From Cymodocea nodosa (Eukaryota > Streptophyta > Magnoliopsida > Alismatales > Cymodoceaceae), in contig CM072342.1 in assembly GCA_036874045.1 (NCBI GenBank), positions 8,640,501 through 8,704,500 on the forward strand: a DNA stretch of 64,000 bases. The letters run 5' to 3'. Below are positions 36,916-47,430 of this stretch, piece after piece; within the stretch, counting starts at the first letter, position 1; each line of letters opens with the position of its first letter. The notes under the pieces are model-generated. The model did not search any database and was not told where the DNA came from. It saw nothing but the letters and a program-made list of their open reading frames with translations. A program made the position numbers and the translations under genes.

Positions 36916-37212
36916 TCATTCAACTTCCCTCCCATAGGAGATATCAATTTCATTAATAGTTTTATTCAAAGGATTCAGTACTAATTGACTTGGCAATCCT
37001 CTTGTAAGTCTAACTTCTATTAATTCTTTATATCTAGGAAGTATATTTCTATTCACGTATTGATTTTGAATGGTAGCACTATCAAACACATGATTTAGAT
37101 GATTGTTTAATTATTGAATTATTTTTTCTAATTTCTCTATTCTAGATCCTTGTTCAATTAATGCTTCATAACTTGAATTTCTATCATTTTTCTCCTCCCT
37201 AGAAATTGTTAT
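36916..37212 (-). pseudogene. Tat-F gag, C-terminal part
   Basis: Minus-strand frame with YEALIEQGSRIEKLEKII, RGLPSQLVLNPLNK and INEIDISYGREVE, then TGA at 36918-36916. This is the Tat/Athila gag end, where the family pattern is 'LPSN...NP...AI.LRSGK.V'. The higher end is cut by element B; 37208-37212 (GTTAT) is its left target copy. In a complete element protease would follow; here the F-box pseudogene does. Confidence 0.78.
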
Positions 37213-38875
37213 TGTTAGGACCCTAGTATTTTGATAATGCAAAACCTATGTGAGGAAACATATTGTATTTCACAGTTAAGTCGGTGCAGCATTAGATCAG
37301 AAGGTAGATAGAATAAATTCCATGCAGACGAACAGATGGAGAAGGTTCTAGATGATACTACCTTAAAGTTACAGGAAAATCGGACAGATACAAGTCCAAA
37401 GAGTAAAATAGCAGCAAGTCCATCGGACAGTTAGAAGGATAACTATCTGATTTTACAAAGCCTTCAAAGAGTTATTTAATCAGATAGTTAAGTTGGTTGA
37501 ATGATCGGATAGTTAAGGAGTTAACTATCCGAAAGCTTAAAGGACTTTTCGAAGAGTTACAGGTTTAACTATCCGAAAGTTAAGTCATTCAATAAATCAC
37601 GTGCAGAAATACAAAATGGAAGCTTAAAGGACTTGTCAGAGAGTTAGATAACTATTCGAGTTTTATTTTCAGAGAGTTAGATAACTATTAGAGTTTTTCA
37701 GTAAGTTACAAGTATAACTTTTCGGAACTTAAGTCATCCAATTACGCATGTGTAGAATAGAGAAGTCGGTAGTCAAAAGCTTGAAGGAAAAATCGAAGAG
37801 TTAGATAACTATCCGAAATCTCAAATAGAGTTTCGGTAAGTTAGAGTTTAACTATTCGAAACTTAAGTCATTGAATTTCCCATGTGCAGAATTCCAGAAA
37901 GAAGCTCAAATATGTTTTCGGAGAGTTAGAAAGATAACTATCCGAAATCTTGAAGCGTTTCGGTGAGTTACAGGGATAACCATCTGAAACTTAAGTCAAT
38001 CTTTTATGTATGTGTTGAATTGAAGCAATCAGAAAGTTAACGCAGAGTTACTGTAGCCAACTATCCGATAGTTAAATAACTGTTCGGTAAGTTACAATTA
38101 TAAGTATCCGATTGAATGACAACTTGTAGTATATATTCTGGAATCCAACATGGAAGAAAGGTTTAAGTGATCTTTCGGTGAGTTATAGATATTCTTCGGA
38201 GAGTTACACAGCTAACTATCCGGAAGGTTAGGAAAATCGGTAAGACATCTTGAAATAACTTTCTAAACGGTAACTTACCATATTTGGGACTGGAGTCTAA
38301 TCAAGTACAATAGAATACATCTGTTGGAAGAGAATATGATCGTTACACATGTCAGATATATATACAAGATATAGAGAACGGATTTAAGTAGTGCTTTGCT
38401 CATACATATACTTACACCAAGCTCAATAGAAGAAAAGCTTTAGAGATCAAATCATCTTCAACACTCACAAACCAAATTTTAGAAGCTCATCACGCATTCA
38501 ACTCTGTTGTTCATAAGATAGTGTTTATTGAAGTACACGGATTAAAACTTTAGAGAAAAGATTGATTGAAGCTTCGACAAGGAAGCTCAAGTGAATGGTT
38601 AGTTGGTTCTTGCTTAAACCTTAAAGCAAGTGATTGTAGGTTTGTAAGAGCTTAGTGAAGCCCAAGTGACCCTTGGGGGTGGACTAGCTGAGTTGGTGAA
38701 TCACCTAAAATTCTCTTGTGTTTCTTACCTTTATTTCCGCTGTGCATGATATTTTTATCTGATTATTACTTGTGCAAACTGATTAATCAAATTAGTTAGT
38801 AAAGTGAAAAATAGGCTGAAATTCACATTGTTCTCCATTCACCCCCCCCTCTAGTGAAGTCATTCGTTCCTAACA
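37213..38875 (+). repeat. Element B 5' LTR
   Basis: 1663 bp. U3 (37420-38040) is a degenerate tandem array of about 130-150 bp units, each with GAGAGTTAGATAACTATCCG-like words, CTTAAGTCA and a CACGTG-type box. TATATATA at 38357-38364 may be the core promoter. It is 56 bp longer than its partner; a 34-bp tandem duplication near 37650-37700 accounts for most of this. Confidence 0.93.
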
Positions 38876-38877
38876 AT

Positions 38878-38889
38878 TGGTATCAGAGC
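38878..38889 (+). promoter_or_regulatory. Primer binding site of element B
   Basis: TGGTATCAGAGC, exact to the plant initiator Met tRNA 3' end, two bases after the LTR. Confidence 0.95.
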
Positions 38890-38929
38890 AGGTTGATCTC
38901 TTTTTTTATAGATTTAACCATCTAAGATC

Positions 38930-40459
38930 ATGACATCTTTTCACAGAGAGGGTTAGAACATCCATCGTCCTCCCCTGTTTGATGGTATTAATTATAATTA
39001 CTAGAAAAACAGGATGGAATGTTTCCTTAGAAGCTCAGATGTGAGTTTATGGAAAATGGTTGTTTTAGGAACACCTATTCCACCTAGTCATGAGGATGAC
39101 TAGACCGAGGAGGATGAGAGAATCATCCAAATGGATGCTTGAGGGCTGAATATTATTTACTATGTCTTATCTGCTGAACAATATAATAAAGTTTCAGCTT
39201 GTAAATCTGCTCACGAGGCTTGGAACACTCTTCAAATAACCTTTGAAGGAACCAGCCAAGTGAAAGACACTAAAATAAGCATTTTACTCAGAAAGCTTGA
39301 ATTATTTAAAATGCTTGATGATGAAACTATCACCGATATGTTTTCAAGATTCACTAAGATTATTAATGGCTTAAGAGGTTTGGGAAAGGAATTTTCTGTC
39401 CGTGAACAGGTACAGAAAATCCTTAGAAGCTTAACTGTGGAATGGAAGCAAAAGTCCACATCGATACGAGATTCCAAAGACCTCAACAAATACTTAGTAG
39501 AGGATCTAATGGGCAACCTGCTGGCCCATGAAGTTCAAATGAAGGAATAGAAAGTTTAGGAAGGTAGTAGTAAAAAGGAAACTAAAACAAAGAAAGAACT
39601 AGCCTTTCCATCAACACAGGAACTTCAAAGCTTGGATGATGATGAAGTTGTGCTATTGGCTAGAAAGTTCAGAAAATGGATGAAGAAAAAGAACCAAGCC
39701 AGCACATTAAAAAGTAATGCACCAATATGCTTTAAATGCAAGAAGCAGGGACATATACAACCTGATTGTCCACTGCAACAAGAAGAAGAAAAAGAAATGA
39801 AGAAGAAGAAGAGGAGCTACAAAAAGAAAATGGCATTGAAGGCTACCTGGGATGACAGTAGTTCTTCTAGTAACTCATCCAGTTCAGATGAAGAGGTACC
39901 AGTAAATGTGTGCTATACAGTACAAGAGGTATGTTCCACTTCATCTCAAAGTGATTCTATTGTAGACAATGATAATCTAGATGTAAATATTCTTTTGTCT
40001 ACTGTTGATAGTTTATATGTTAAATGCAAAAAGTATAAAAAGGAAATTAAGCATTTAACTGCATGTTTAAAAGAAGCACATACTAAACTTGAAAATCTAC
40101 ATGTTGAAGATAGGAAATGCTATAATGATGAACTAATAAATGAAAATGAAAAATTGAAATCTGAAATCACTGATCTGAAAAATATTGTGCGTAAATTTAC
40201 TAATGGACAGAAAGGATTAGATCAAATCATTGGTTCTCAAAGATACAATTCTAATAAACTTAGCTTAGGGTATGCTACTCCATAGGAAATACCCTACTGT
40301 GGTGGTGTTATCCGATCTTATAGAGATGGTACAACAGTGTTTGCCATCAAAAGAAGATCTGGTTCAATGTGACTACCAAAAGGCAATAAACTAAATATTG
40401 TCAAGACTAACATTTATGGACCCAAGAAAGTATGGGTACCAAAATCTCTTTCTATTTGA
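38930..40459 (+). pseudogene. Element B gag
   Basis: 510 codons in one unbroken frame from ATG 38930 to TGA 40457-40459, without frameshifts but with about seven in-frame stops. Compared with A they fall at Trp (five) and Gln (two) codons. Domains in order: N-terminal LFDGINYNY, capsid domain (SAEQYNKVSACKSAHEAWNT, TSQVKDTKIS, TDMFSRFTKI), EDLMGNLLAHEVQM, intact zinc knuckle CFKCKKQGHIQPDC near 39730-39770, basic Lys run, Ser-rich run, coiled coil (ELINENEKLKSEI) and GPKKVWVPKS. The intact knuckle and frame suggest it was coding until recently. Nothing like protease follows the stop. Confidence 0.93.
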
Positions 40460-41957
40460 ATTGCAGGATTATATTGTTTAGGGGGAGTAGTTGATCTATA
40501 GCTCCAAACCAGTTATGACAGTAAAAATTTGGTATTACAAGAGGCACCATAGATTAGTAGAAAGTGCTCACTTAGACTAAGTGAAAATCGTGCCTAAAAT
40601 CTTGATGCTCAAGAAGAGCAAAATTTGCAACAGTTAGAAACAAGTGTTATCAGAATAAGTAGAATCTCGTGAAGAGAAATTTTTTTTTAAGAAGCCAAAC
40701 AGTTGATAGTCAGTTAAGAATCAGCTATGATATTCTGAAATGAACAAGTAGTATCAAAGTGGTATCATTGATTGAATTCTGTTCTTTAAAGGAAATAAGA
40801 TCTGCATGAGCCAGGATGAATGTATACAAATCAGATTTATCATAGGACAACCAAAATCTGCTATAAACAGATTACAGTCTTCAAATTATCTTCTGCAAAT
40901 TGAAAGAATCTCTTGAAATAGAGATCTAAGAGAAGAGAAACGGATTGGAATCAGAAGCTAAATGATTGAGAATCATTTATGATGTTTTTGATTAACAATT
41001 GATACCTAGTTCAATTGGTATTCTATATGTCATTTTGCAGAACAGGTGCAACAAATTTGTCTACAAGGAAAAGCATCTAAGTTGGGGGAGAACCTACTAT
41101 ATGAAGGAAATTCAAAATGCTGTGTCAATGCAAAAAGAAAGTATATAAAGAGGGCATGCATATAGGGGGAGAGTCTATAGCTTGCTATTATAAATCAAAG
41201 AACCTCCATATAAATAGGGGGAGAGCATGTGGTAGAAATTACAAATATTAACTGCATATTTATAAATTGCTACATTAACTATTGGCATTTCACTATTTTC
41301 AGTTTTTATAGATGATGCAGTAATTACACGAAAACAAAGGAAGAAATATCACAAATCAGAAGAGCAATTACTGACTTCTCAGATGATAGAATGTCAACAA
41401 CTAGCATCAGACAAGGATTAAGGAAATTGACACTTCAATTGATACTGTGCTCGAATAAGAAAGAAGAAAAGCAGCACAACATCAAAGGAAAAGAAGAAAA
41501 TAGACTACAATGATGAAAATATCTCAACAATTGAGATCTACACACCAATAGTCTACATTTGATGGAAAATCAAAAATTGTTATTTGAAGATATTGATGCA
41601 TTTGATTCTTTTCACAACTTGATATCTAACAGGATTATAGAGATCAAAAAATTGGTATATCATCAGATACAAATTTAATGACAAAAAGGGGAGAAGAAAA
41701 TTCAGCAAAAGAAAATTGTGGAACTCCTTTTATCTAATGACAAAAAGGAGGAGAAGAATATAGAAAATTACATAGAAGGTAGGGGGAGCTTTCCCAACAC
41801 ACAAACAATGTGAGAAATTAACTTCATTGTATTATATTCATTGTAATTCTTTGCTTTACTTAGTTTTTGTGTGATTGAATGTATAGCAACAATTTAGGGA
41901 GTGAAATACATGTAATTTAATGTAAAAGGATTTTGTCATTATCAAAAAGGGGGAGAT
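40460..41957 (+). mobile_element. Element B non-coding region with multiple polypurine tracts
   Basis: No coding frame. GGGGGAG-type tracts lie at 40480, 41084, 41164, 41216, 41688, 41746 and 41780, and the terminal AAAAAGGGGGAGA (41944-41956) touches the 3' LTR. Repeated polypurine tracts before the 3' LTR are a described hallmark of Sireviruses. The space between tracts is AT-rich and otherwise featureless. Confidence 0.85.
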
Positions 41958-43564
41958 TGTTAGGACCATAGTATTTTGATAATGCAAAACCTATGTGAGG
42001 AAACATATTGTATTCCACAGTTAAGTCAGTGCAGCATTAGATCAGAAGGTAGATAGAACAAATTCCAAGTAGACGAACAGATGGAGAAGGTTCCAGATGA
42101 TACTTCCTTAAAGTTACAGGAAAATCAGACAGTTACAGGTCCAAAGAGTAAAACAACAGCAAGTCCATCGGATAGTTAGAAGGATAACTATCCAATTTTA
42201 CAAAGCCTTCGGAGAGTTATTTAATCAGACAGTTAAGTTGGTTGAATGATCGGATAGTTAAGGAGTTAACTATCCGAAAGCTTAAAGGACTTTTCGAAGA
42301 GTTACAAGTATAACTATCCGAAAGTTAAGTCATTCAATAAATCACGTGTAGAAATACAGAACGGAAGCTTAAAGGACTTGTCGGAGAGTTAGATAACTAT
42401 TCGAGTTTTTCAATAAGTTACAGGTATAACTTTTCGGAACTTAAGTCATCCTATTACGCACGTGCAGAATAGAGAAGTCGGTAGTCAAAAGCTTGAAGGA
42501 AAAATCGGAGAGTTAGATAACTATCCGAAATCTTAAAGAGAGTTTTAGTAAGTTAAAGTTTAACTATCTGAAACTTAAGTCATTGAATTTTCCACGTGCA
42601 GAATTCTAGAAAGAAGCTCAAATATGTTTTCGGAGAGTTAGAAAGATAACTATCCGAAATCTTGAAGCATTTCGGTGAGTTACAGGGATAACCATCCGAA
42701 ACTTAAGTCAATCTTTTATGTACGTGCTGAATTGAAGCAATCGAAAAGTTAACGCAGAGTTACTATAGCCAACTATCCGATAGTTAAATAATTGTTCGGT
42801 AAGTTACAGTTATAAGTATCCGATTGAATGACAACTTGCAGTATATATTCTGGAATCCTACATGGTAGAAAGGTTTAAGTGATCTTTCGATGAGTTATAG
42901 ATATTCTTCAGAGTTACACAACTAACTATCTAAAAGGTTAGGAAAATCAGTAAGACATCTTGAAATAACTTTCTAAATGGTAACTTACTGTATTTGGGAC
43001 TGGAGTCTAATCAAGTACAGTAGAATACATCCGTTGGAAGAGAATATGATCGTTACACATGTCAGGTATATATACAAGATACAGACAACAGATTTAAGTA
43101 GCGCTTTGCTCATACATATACTTACACCAAGCTCAACAGAAGAAAACCTTTAGAGATCAAATCATCTTCAACACTCACAGACCAAATTTCAGAAGCTCAT
43201 CACGCATTCAACTCTAATGTTCATAAGATAGTGTCTATTGAAGTACATGGATTAAAACTTCAGATAAAAGATTGATTAAAGCTTCGACAAGGAAGCTCAA
43301 GTGAATGATTAGTTGGTTCTTGCTTAAACCTTAAAGCAAGTGATTGTAGGTTTGTAAGAGCTTAGTGAAGCCCAAGTGACCGTTAGGGGTGAACTAGCCG
43401 AGTTGGTGAACCACCTAAAATTCTCTTGTGTTTCTTACCTTTATTTTCGTTGTGCATGATATTTTTATTTGATTAATCAAATTAGTTAGTAAAGTGAAAA
43501 ATAGGCTTAAATTCACACTGTTCTCCATTCACCCCCCCTCTGGTGAAGCCATTCATTCCTAACA
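41958..43564 (+). repeat. Element B 3' LTR
   Basis: 1607 bp, close match to 37213-38875 with the same U3 array (42160-42730) and a TATATATA at 43067-43074. Several array boxes keep CACGTG here where the 5' copy has CATGTG. Confidence 0.93.
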
Positions 43565-43569
43565 GTTAT

Positions 43570-43794
43570 TTCTCTATGATAAATTTGGGTGATTCCTCCA
43601 ATTAGGGTTATAAGAATTACCAAAATTATTTTTTTTGGCTTCTAGCATAGATAACATCTAAGTCATTAATATTTACATTTTTTTCTGCTAGTTTTTGATT
43701 TAATGATAACTCTTCTATTTTTCTAGTTGACTTAGTTAATTTTACTTCAAGCATAGTGCTTGAATCAATTTCATGCATTCCTTTTGGTAATATT
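43570..43794 (-). pseudogene. Tat-F gag, middle part
   Basis: The minus-strand frame includes LPKGMHEIDSSTMLEVKLTK and SLNQKLAEKNVNIND, a charged helical stretch between capsid domain and C-terminus. It is cut on the left by B (43565-43569 is the B target copy) and on the right by a solo LTR (ATATT at 43790-43794). It ends in AT-rich decay. Confidence 0.65.
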
Positions 43795-45205
43795 TGTTAG
43801 TATCGATAAGCTCACTAGAAGGGGGGGTGAATGGTGAAGGTGTATAAGTTTTTACTTCTTTTAAGTTAGACTCTATTGATTCTACAAAATAGTGAGATGA
43901 GATGAATTAAATGTAAGCAAAGCAGTAAAAAGAAATTAACACACAGCAATTTTAGGTGGTTCACCAACTTGGCTAGTCTACCCCTAAGATACACTTGGGC
44001 TTCACTAAGTAATCAAGTACTTACAACACTTGCTTTCAAGTTAAAATAAGAACCAACACTTAGAGCTTTCAGGTATAAGCTTAATAACCAACCTTTCTTT
44101 CGAGCTTTCAGGTTGAAGCTCTCAACCAACAATGAGTTTTCAGGTTGAAACTCACGAACCAACAGCTTTGAATTTTTCTATCAGAGTTTTGGCACACGAA
44201 GCTTTTCTGCAGTGAATCTTTAAGAGTAAACTTGACTGTTTACATACTTGAGAGAGTATTAGGAATTATGTGTAGCTCACTATATAATGTATGATCGTTA
44301 TCTCTATGTGATCTTCTCTTAAACTTCTTATATTTATACCAAAAGGTATAACGATCACATTTTTCTTCCAACGGATGTATTCTACTGTACTTGTTAAATA
44401 ATCAGACCTAAATATGGTAAGTTATCATTCTATCTGATGTTCAGTAAGTAACCTTCCGATTTCCTTTGATTTTCAGATGTTTATATGAATAACTCATCGA
44501 AGAGTGTCTATAACTTACCGAACCTTCACTTACATCCTATTGCTTGTGTCACGTGAGGATTTTAAGTTGCTCACGTGAGATGTCAAGTGATCAGAGACTT
44601 GTAGTTTTAACTTACCAAAAAATTCTTAACTTCTAGATAATTAACTATAGTAACTCTCCGATTTTTCTTTTAAGCTTCCGACTACTGTCTCTTTAATTCT
44701 GCACGTGCGTAATAGGATAACTTAAGTTCTAAATGGTTATACTTGTAACTCACTAAAATCCTTCAAATTTTGGATAGTTATCTTTCTAACTTTCCGAAAA
44801 GTCTTTTAAGCTTCTATTCTGGATTTCTGCACGTGGTTAATTGGATGACTTAAGTTTCAGATTGTTAGCCTTTCTAACTTTCTGATCATTCAACCAACTA
44901 CCTTTCACAACTCTCCGAAGGCTTTATGATTTCGTATAGTTATTCTTCTAACTGTCCGATAGTGTCGCTATTGCTTTAAATTAATTCTTCGGATACTTAA
45001 GTTTGTAACTCACCGAAGATTAACTTTCTTTCGGATACATAAGCCTAGAACTGTCCAATTTTCTGTAGCTTTATAGTAGCACATTCTGGAATTAACTACA
45101 ACTTATTTGTTTGCCTTCTGATCTTTTACTGCACTGACTTATCTGTGAAATATAATATGTTTCCTCACATAGGTTTTGCATTATCAAAATACTCAGGTTC
45201 TAACA
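43795..45205 (-). mobile_element. Solo LTR, Sire-G related
   Basis: 1411 bp, TGTTAGTATC ... GTTCTAACA, with a perfect 5-bp duplication ATATT (43790-43794, 45206-45210). It resembles the A and B LTRs, inverted relative to B, with the same U3 array (44440-45060) and boxes such as GCACGTGCGTAATAG. No internal region remains, the mark of recombination between the two LTRs of a former element. Confidence 0.93.
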
Positions 45206-45210
45206 ATATT

Positions 45211-46001
45211 TTCTTATCTGTAATAACTTTAGCTAAGTTTTCCCATTGAGCAATTTTTTTTACAAAATTTTCTAAATAAGCTTGTGCTTCCTTACTACAT
45301 AGCTTTAGAAATCTATTCTAACAAGTAGATTTTAATAAAGATTTAGTTGAAATATCTATGCCTTCATAAATTATACCTATTAATTATGTCTTACTCATTG
45401 CATGGTGTGGACATTGAGTTAATAAGTCTTTAAATTGTTCAAAATATTTCTAAAATGATTTTCCTTGTTTTTTGCTACACATTAATATTTCCTTTTTCTT
45501 TTTAATCGTTTGATGAATTGAATAATATTTTTCTAGAAAAATAGAACAAAATTCAATCCAAGTAGAAATTGAATCAGGAGCTAGAGTATATAACCATCTC
45601 TTAGCTATGTCTTTTAAAGCAAATGAAATATATCTAAGTTTAATAGCATTAATACTCATATTCAGCATTCTCATCATTTGACAAACTTCATTAAATTTTC
45701 TAAGGAAATAATAGGCATCTTCTCTTTCTAATCCATGAAAGTGTGGTAATTGACTAATATAATTAGATTTCAGTTCAAATCTATCTCCTTCAAAGTTTAA
45801 CAATTGAATACATGAAGGTTCATCTACTAATTCAGGATAAAGAATTTCTCCTAATGATTTTTCTACTAGAGTAGTCATTTCTTCATTTTCCTTTAATGAA
45901 AGGTTAGCTACACCCTTAAGGATTTCTTTAAATTCAATTTCAGAAAATCTTTCAATATGCTTCTATATTAAATAATCCTATGTAGGTGTTCTGCTAATCA
46001 T
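45211..46001 (-). pseudogene. Tat-F gag, N-terminal part and capsid domain
   Basis: Minus-strand ATG at 46001-45999 (MISRTPT), then the Ty3/gypsy gag pattern of the Tat/Athila lineage: FELKSNYISQLPHFHGL, YYFLRKFNEVCQMM, RWLYTLAP, FLEKYY, CPHHAM and AYLENFVKKIAQWENL. 45878-45450 is open; there are about six stops elsewhere, mostly at expected Gln or Trp codons. It overlaps the end of ORF1 by a few bases. Gag forms the particle shell; here it continues at 43794 after the solo LTR. Confidence 0.88.
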
Positions 46002-47430
46002 TTAGTTCCCTATTCCTTATTTCATCTACTTCCTTCTAAAGTTTTTCTAATTGTCACTCTAATTGATTTATTCGATCTAAAGCTAATGAAGATTCTCCAA
46101 AAGGTTCTATAATTCTAGCAACAACATCAGCAGCATAATATCTATATTCCTTCACCGAGATGGCCCTTGATCTGATCTTCTTTGATGTCCATCTGGTGAA
46201 ATCAATAACATCCATCATTAATTCTAATATCAAGTCCCTAAAGAATAGTTTATTCTTTGCAGATCTGATATTGAATAGAAAAACTTGACATCAATTCACT
46301 TGAATTTTATTTACAACCACATAAGTGACCTACTTGACAAATTGACTAAGTTCAATATCATGGTTATGCCTTTGATAGACAGACTTAATTAAAATGTTAG
46401 CCACCATATGTGCCTTCCCTTTCAAGTACTTCATTCTATTTAGAAGTGGCACATTAGGGTTGATGGGCAAACATTGCTTTACTTGAAGCTATTCAATCCA
46501 TTAAGTTGTAGTTGTACTTTCTAGAATTTCTACTCCCTCATTCTTTAGTTTGAATATATTGTGGAGAAGCTTAGGTGTTATCTATATATTAACTTGCTCT
46601 ACATTTGAGATTAAGATCCCATCTTTCTCTATTAAATTTTCATAAAAGTTGGGCACTAAATTTTCATAGATAGCATTCTCATTTATCTTTGAAATTAAAT
46701 TTAGTAGGCTCTAGAATTCAAATAGTTCTCTAATATCCTCTATTCCAATCTAGTCAACTGGCTTACTATATAGGGTATCATACCCCTTTATTTCTTAGTA
46801 CTTATTATATGTTTCCTAACTCTAGAAATGAACTTCATTCATCATTGTTGTTCTAGAGGGGTCAAGAATCTGAATTTGTTGCTCTATAGGGGCTTGTTCC
46901 TCAAATTCTTCTTCAGTATGCTGAACTTGTTATAGTTGAAGAGATAATCTATCTAGATATTCCTACTCATCAATTCTTAACTATTGTAGAGAGACTACAG
47001 AACTTCCCACATCTTTCTCCATTAAACTTTTCATAAATTGCTGAAGAGTTTCATCCTCTTTAGTGGAATCTTTTGAATTGTTCTCTTCAGGTTCAATTGT
47101 TGTTTGTTTAGCTTCTTCTCTTTCTTCTTCTTCCTCTTCTCTATATTCCACTGATAATGTTTTTTCAGTGCTTGTGGAAAAATGGGATGAAGTCTCAAGC
47201 ATAGTAGATTCTACCCTAATTTCTTCTTCTTCAGGCTATAGCTCTATTTCAGCCTATATTTCTTCTCTTTGTTGATTTGTTCTTGATTTTCTTCTTCTTC
47301 TGATACTAGGTCTATATATATGGACTCTTGTGGCCCTAATTTAAATATTATAGGCTCAGATTTCACTTCTTGAGCCTGAGACATAATTTCCTTTCCTTTT
47401 CTTCTCTTACTTAACTATGCCTATTCTTCC
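45994..47430 (-). pseudogene. Tat-F ORF1, middle and C-terminal part
   Basis: Stop TAG at 45996-45994. Going up: the C-terminal block (SVKEYRYYAADVVARII), a conserved domain (RELFEF, NFYENLIEKDG, LHNIFKLKNEGVEI, KGKAHMVANIL, NKIQVN-stop-CQVF), and a strongly acidic Glu-rich middle (47200-46980). Domain order and spacing match the Sire-X aORF. ORF1 before gag is known in Ogre/Tat elements; its function is unknown. Stops are frequent. The high end is cut by element D; CTTCC (47426-47430) is the left target copy. The overlapping plus-strand frame at 47063-47275 is a shadow. Confidence 0.78.

Larger units (their letters stand above)
37213..43564 (+). mobile_element. Element B: complete gag-only Sirevirus-like element (Sire-G)
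   Basis: 6352 bp with a perfect target duplication GTTAT (37208-37212, 43565-43569). LTRs 37213-38875 and 41958-43564, both TGTTAGGACC ... CCTAACA. A primer site, gag, a series of polypurine tracts and the terminal tract are present; pol is absent. The LTR copies differ by few point changes and one 34-bp duplication, so this is among the younger insertions. It sits in Tat-F gag. Confidence 0.95.
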
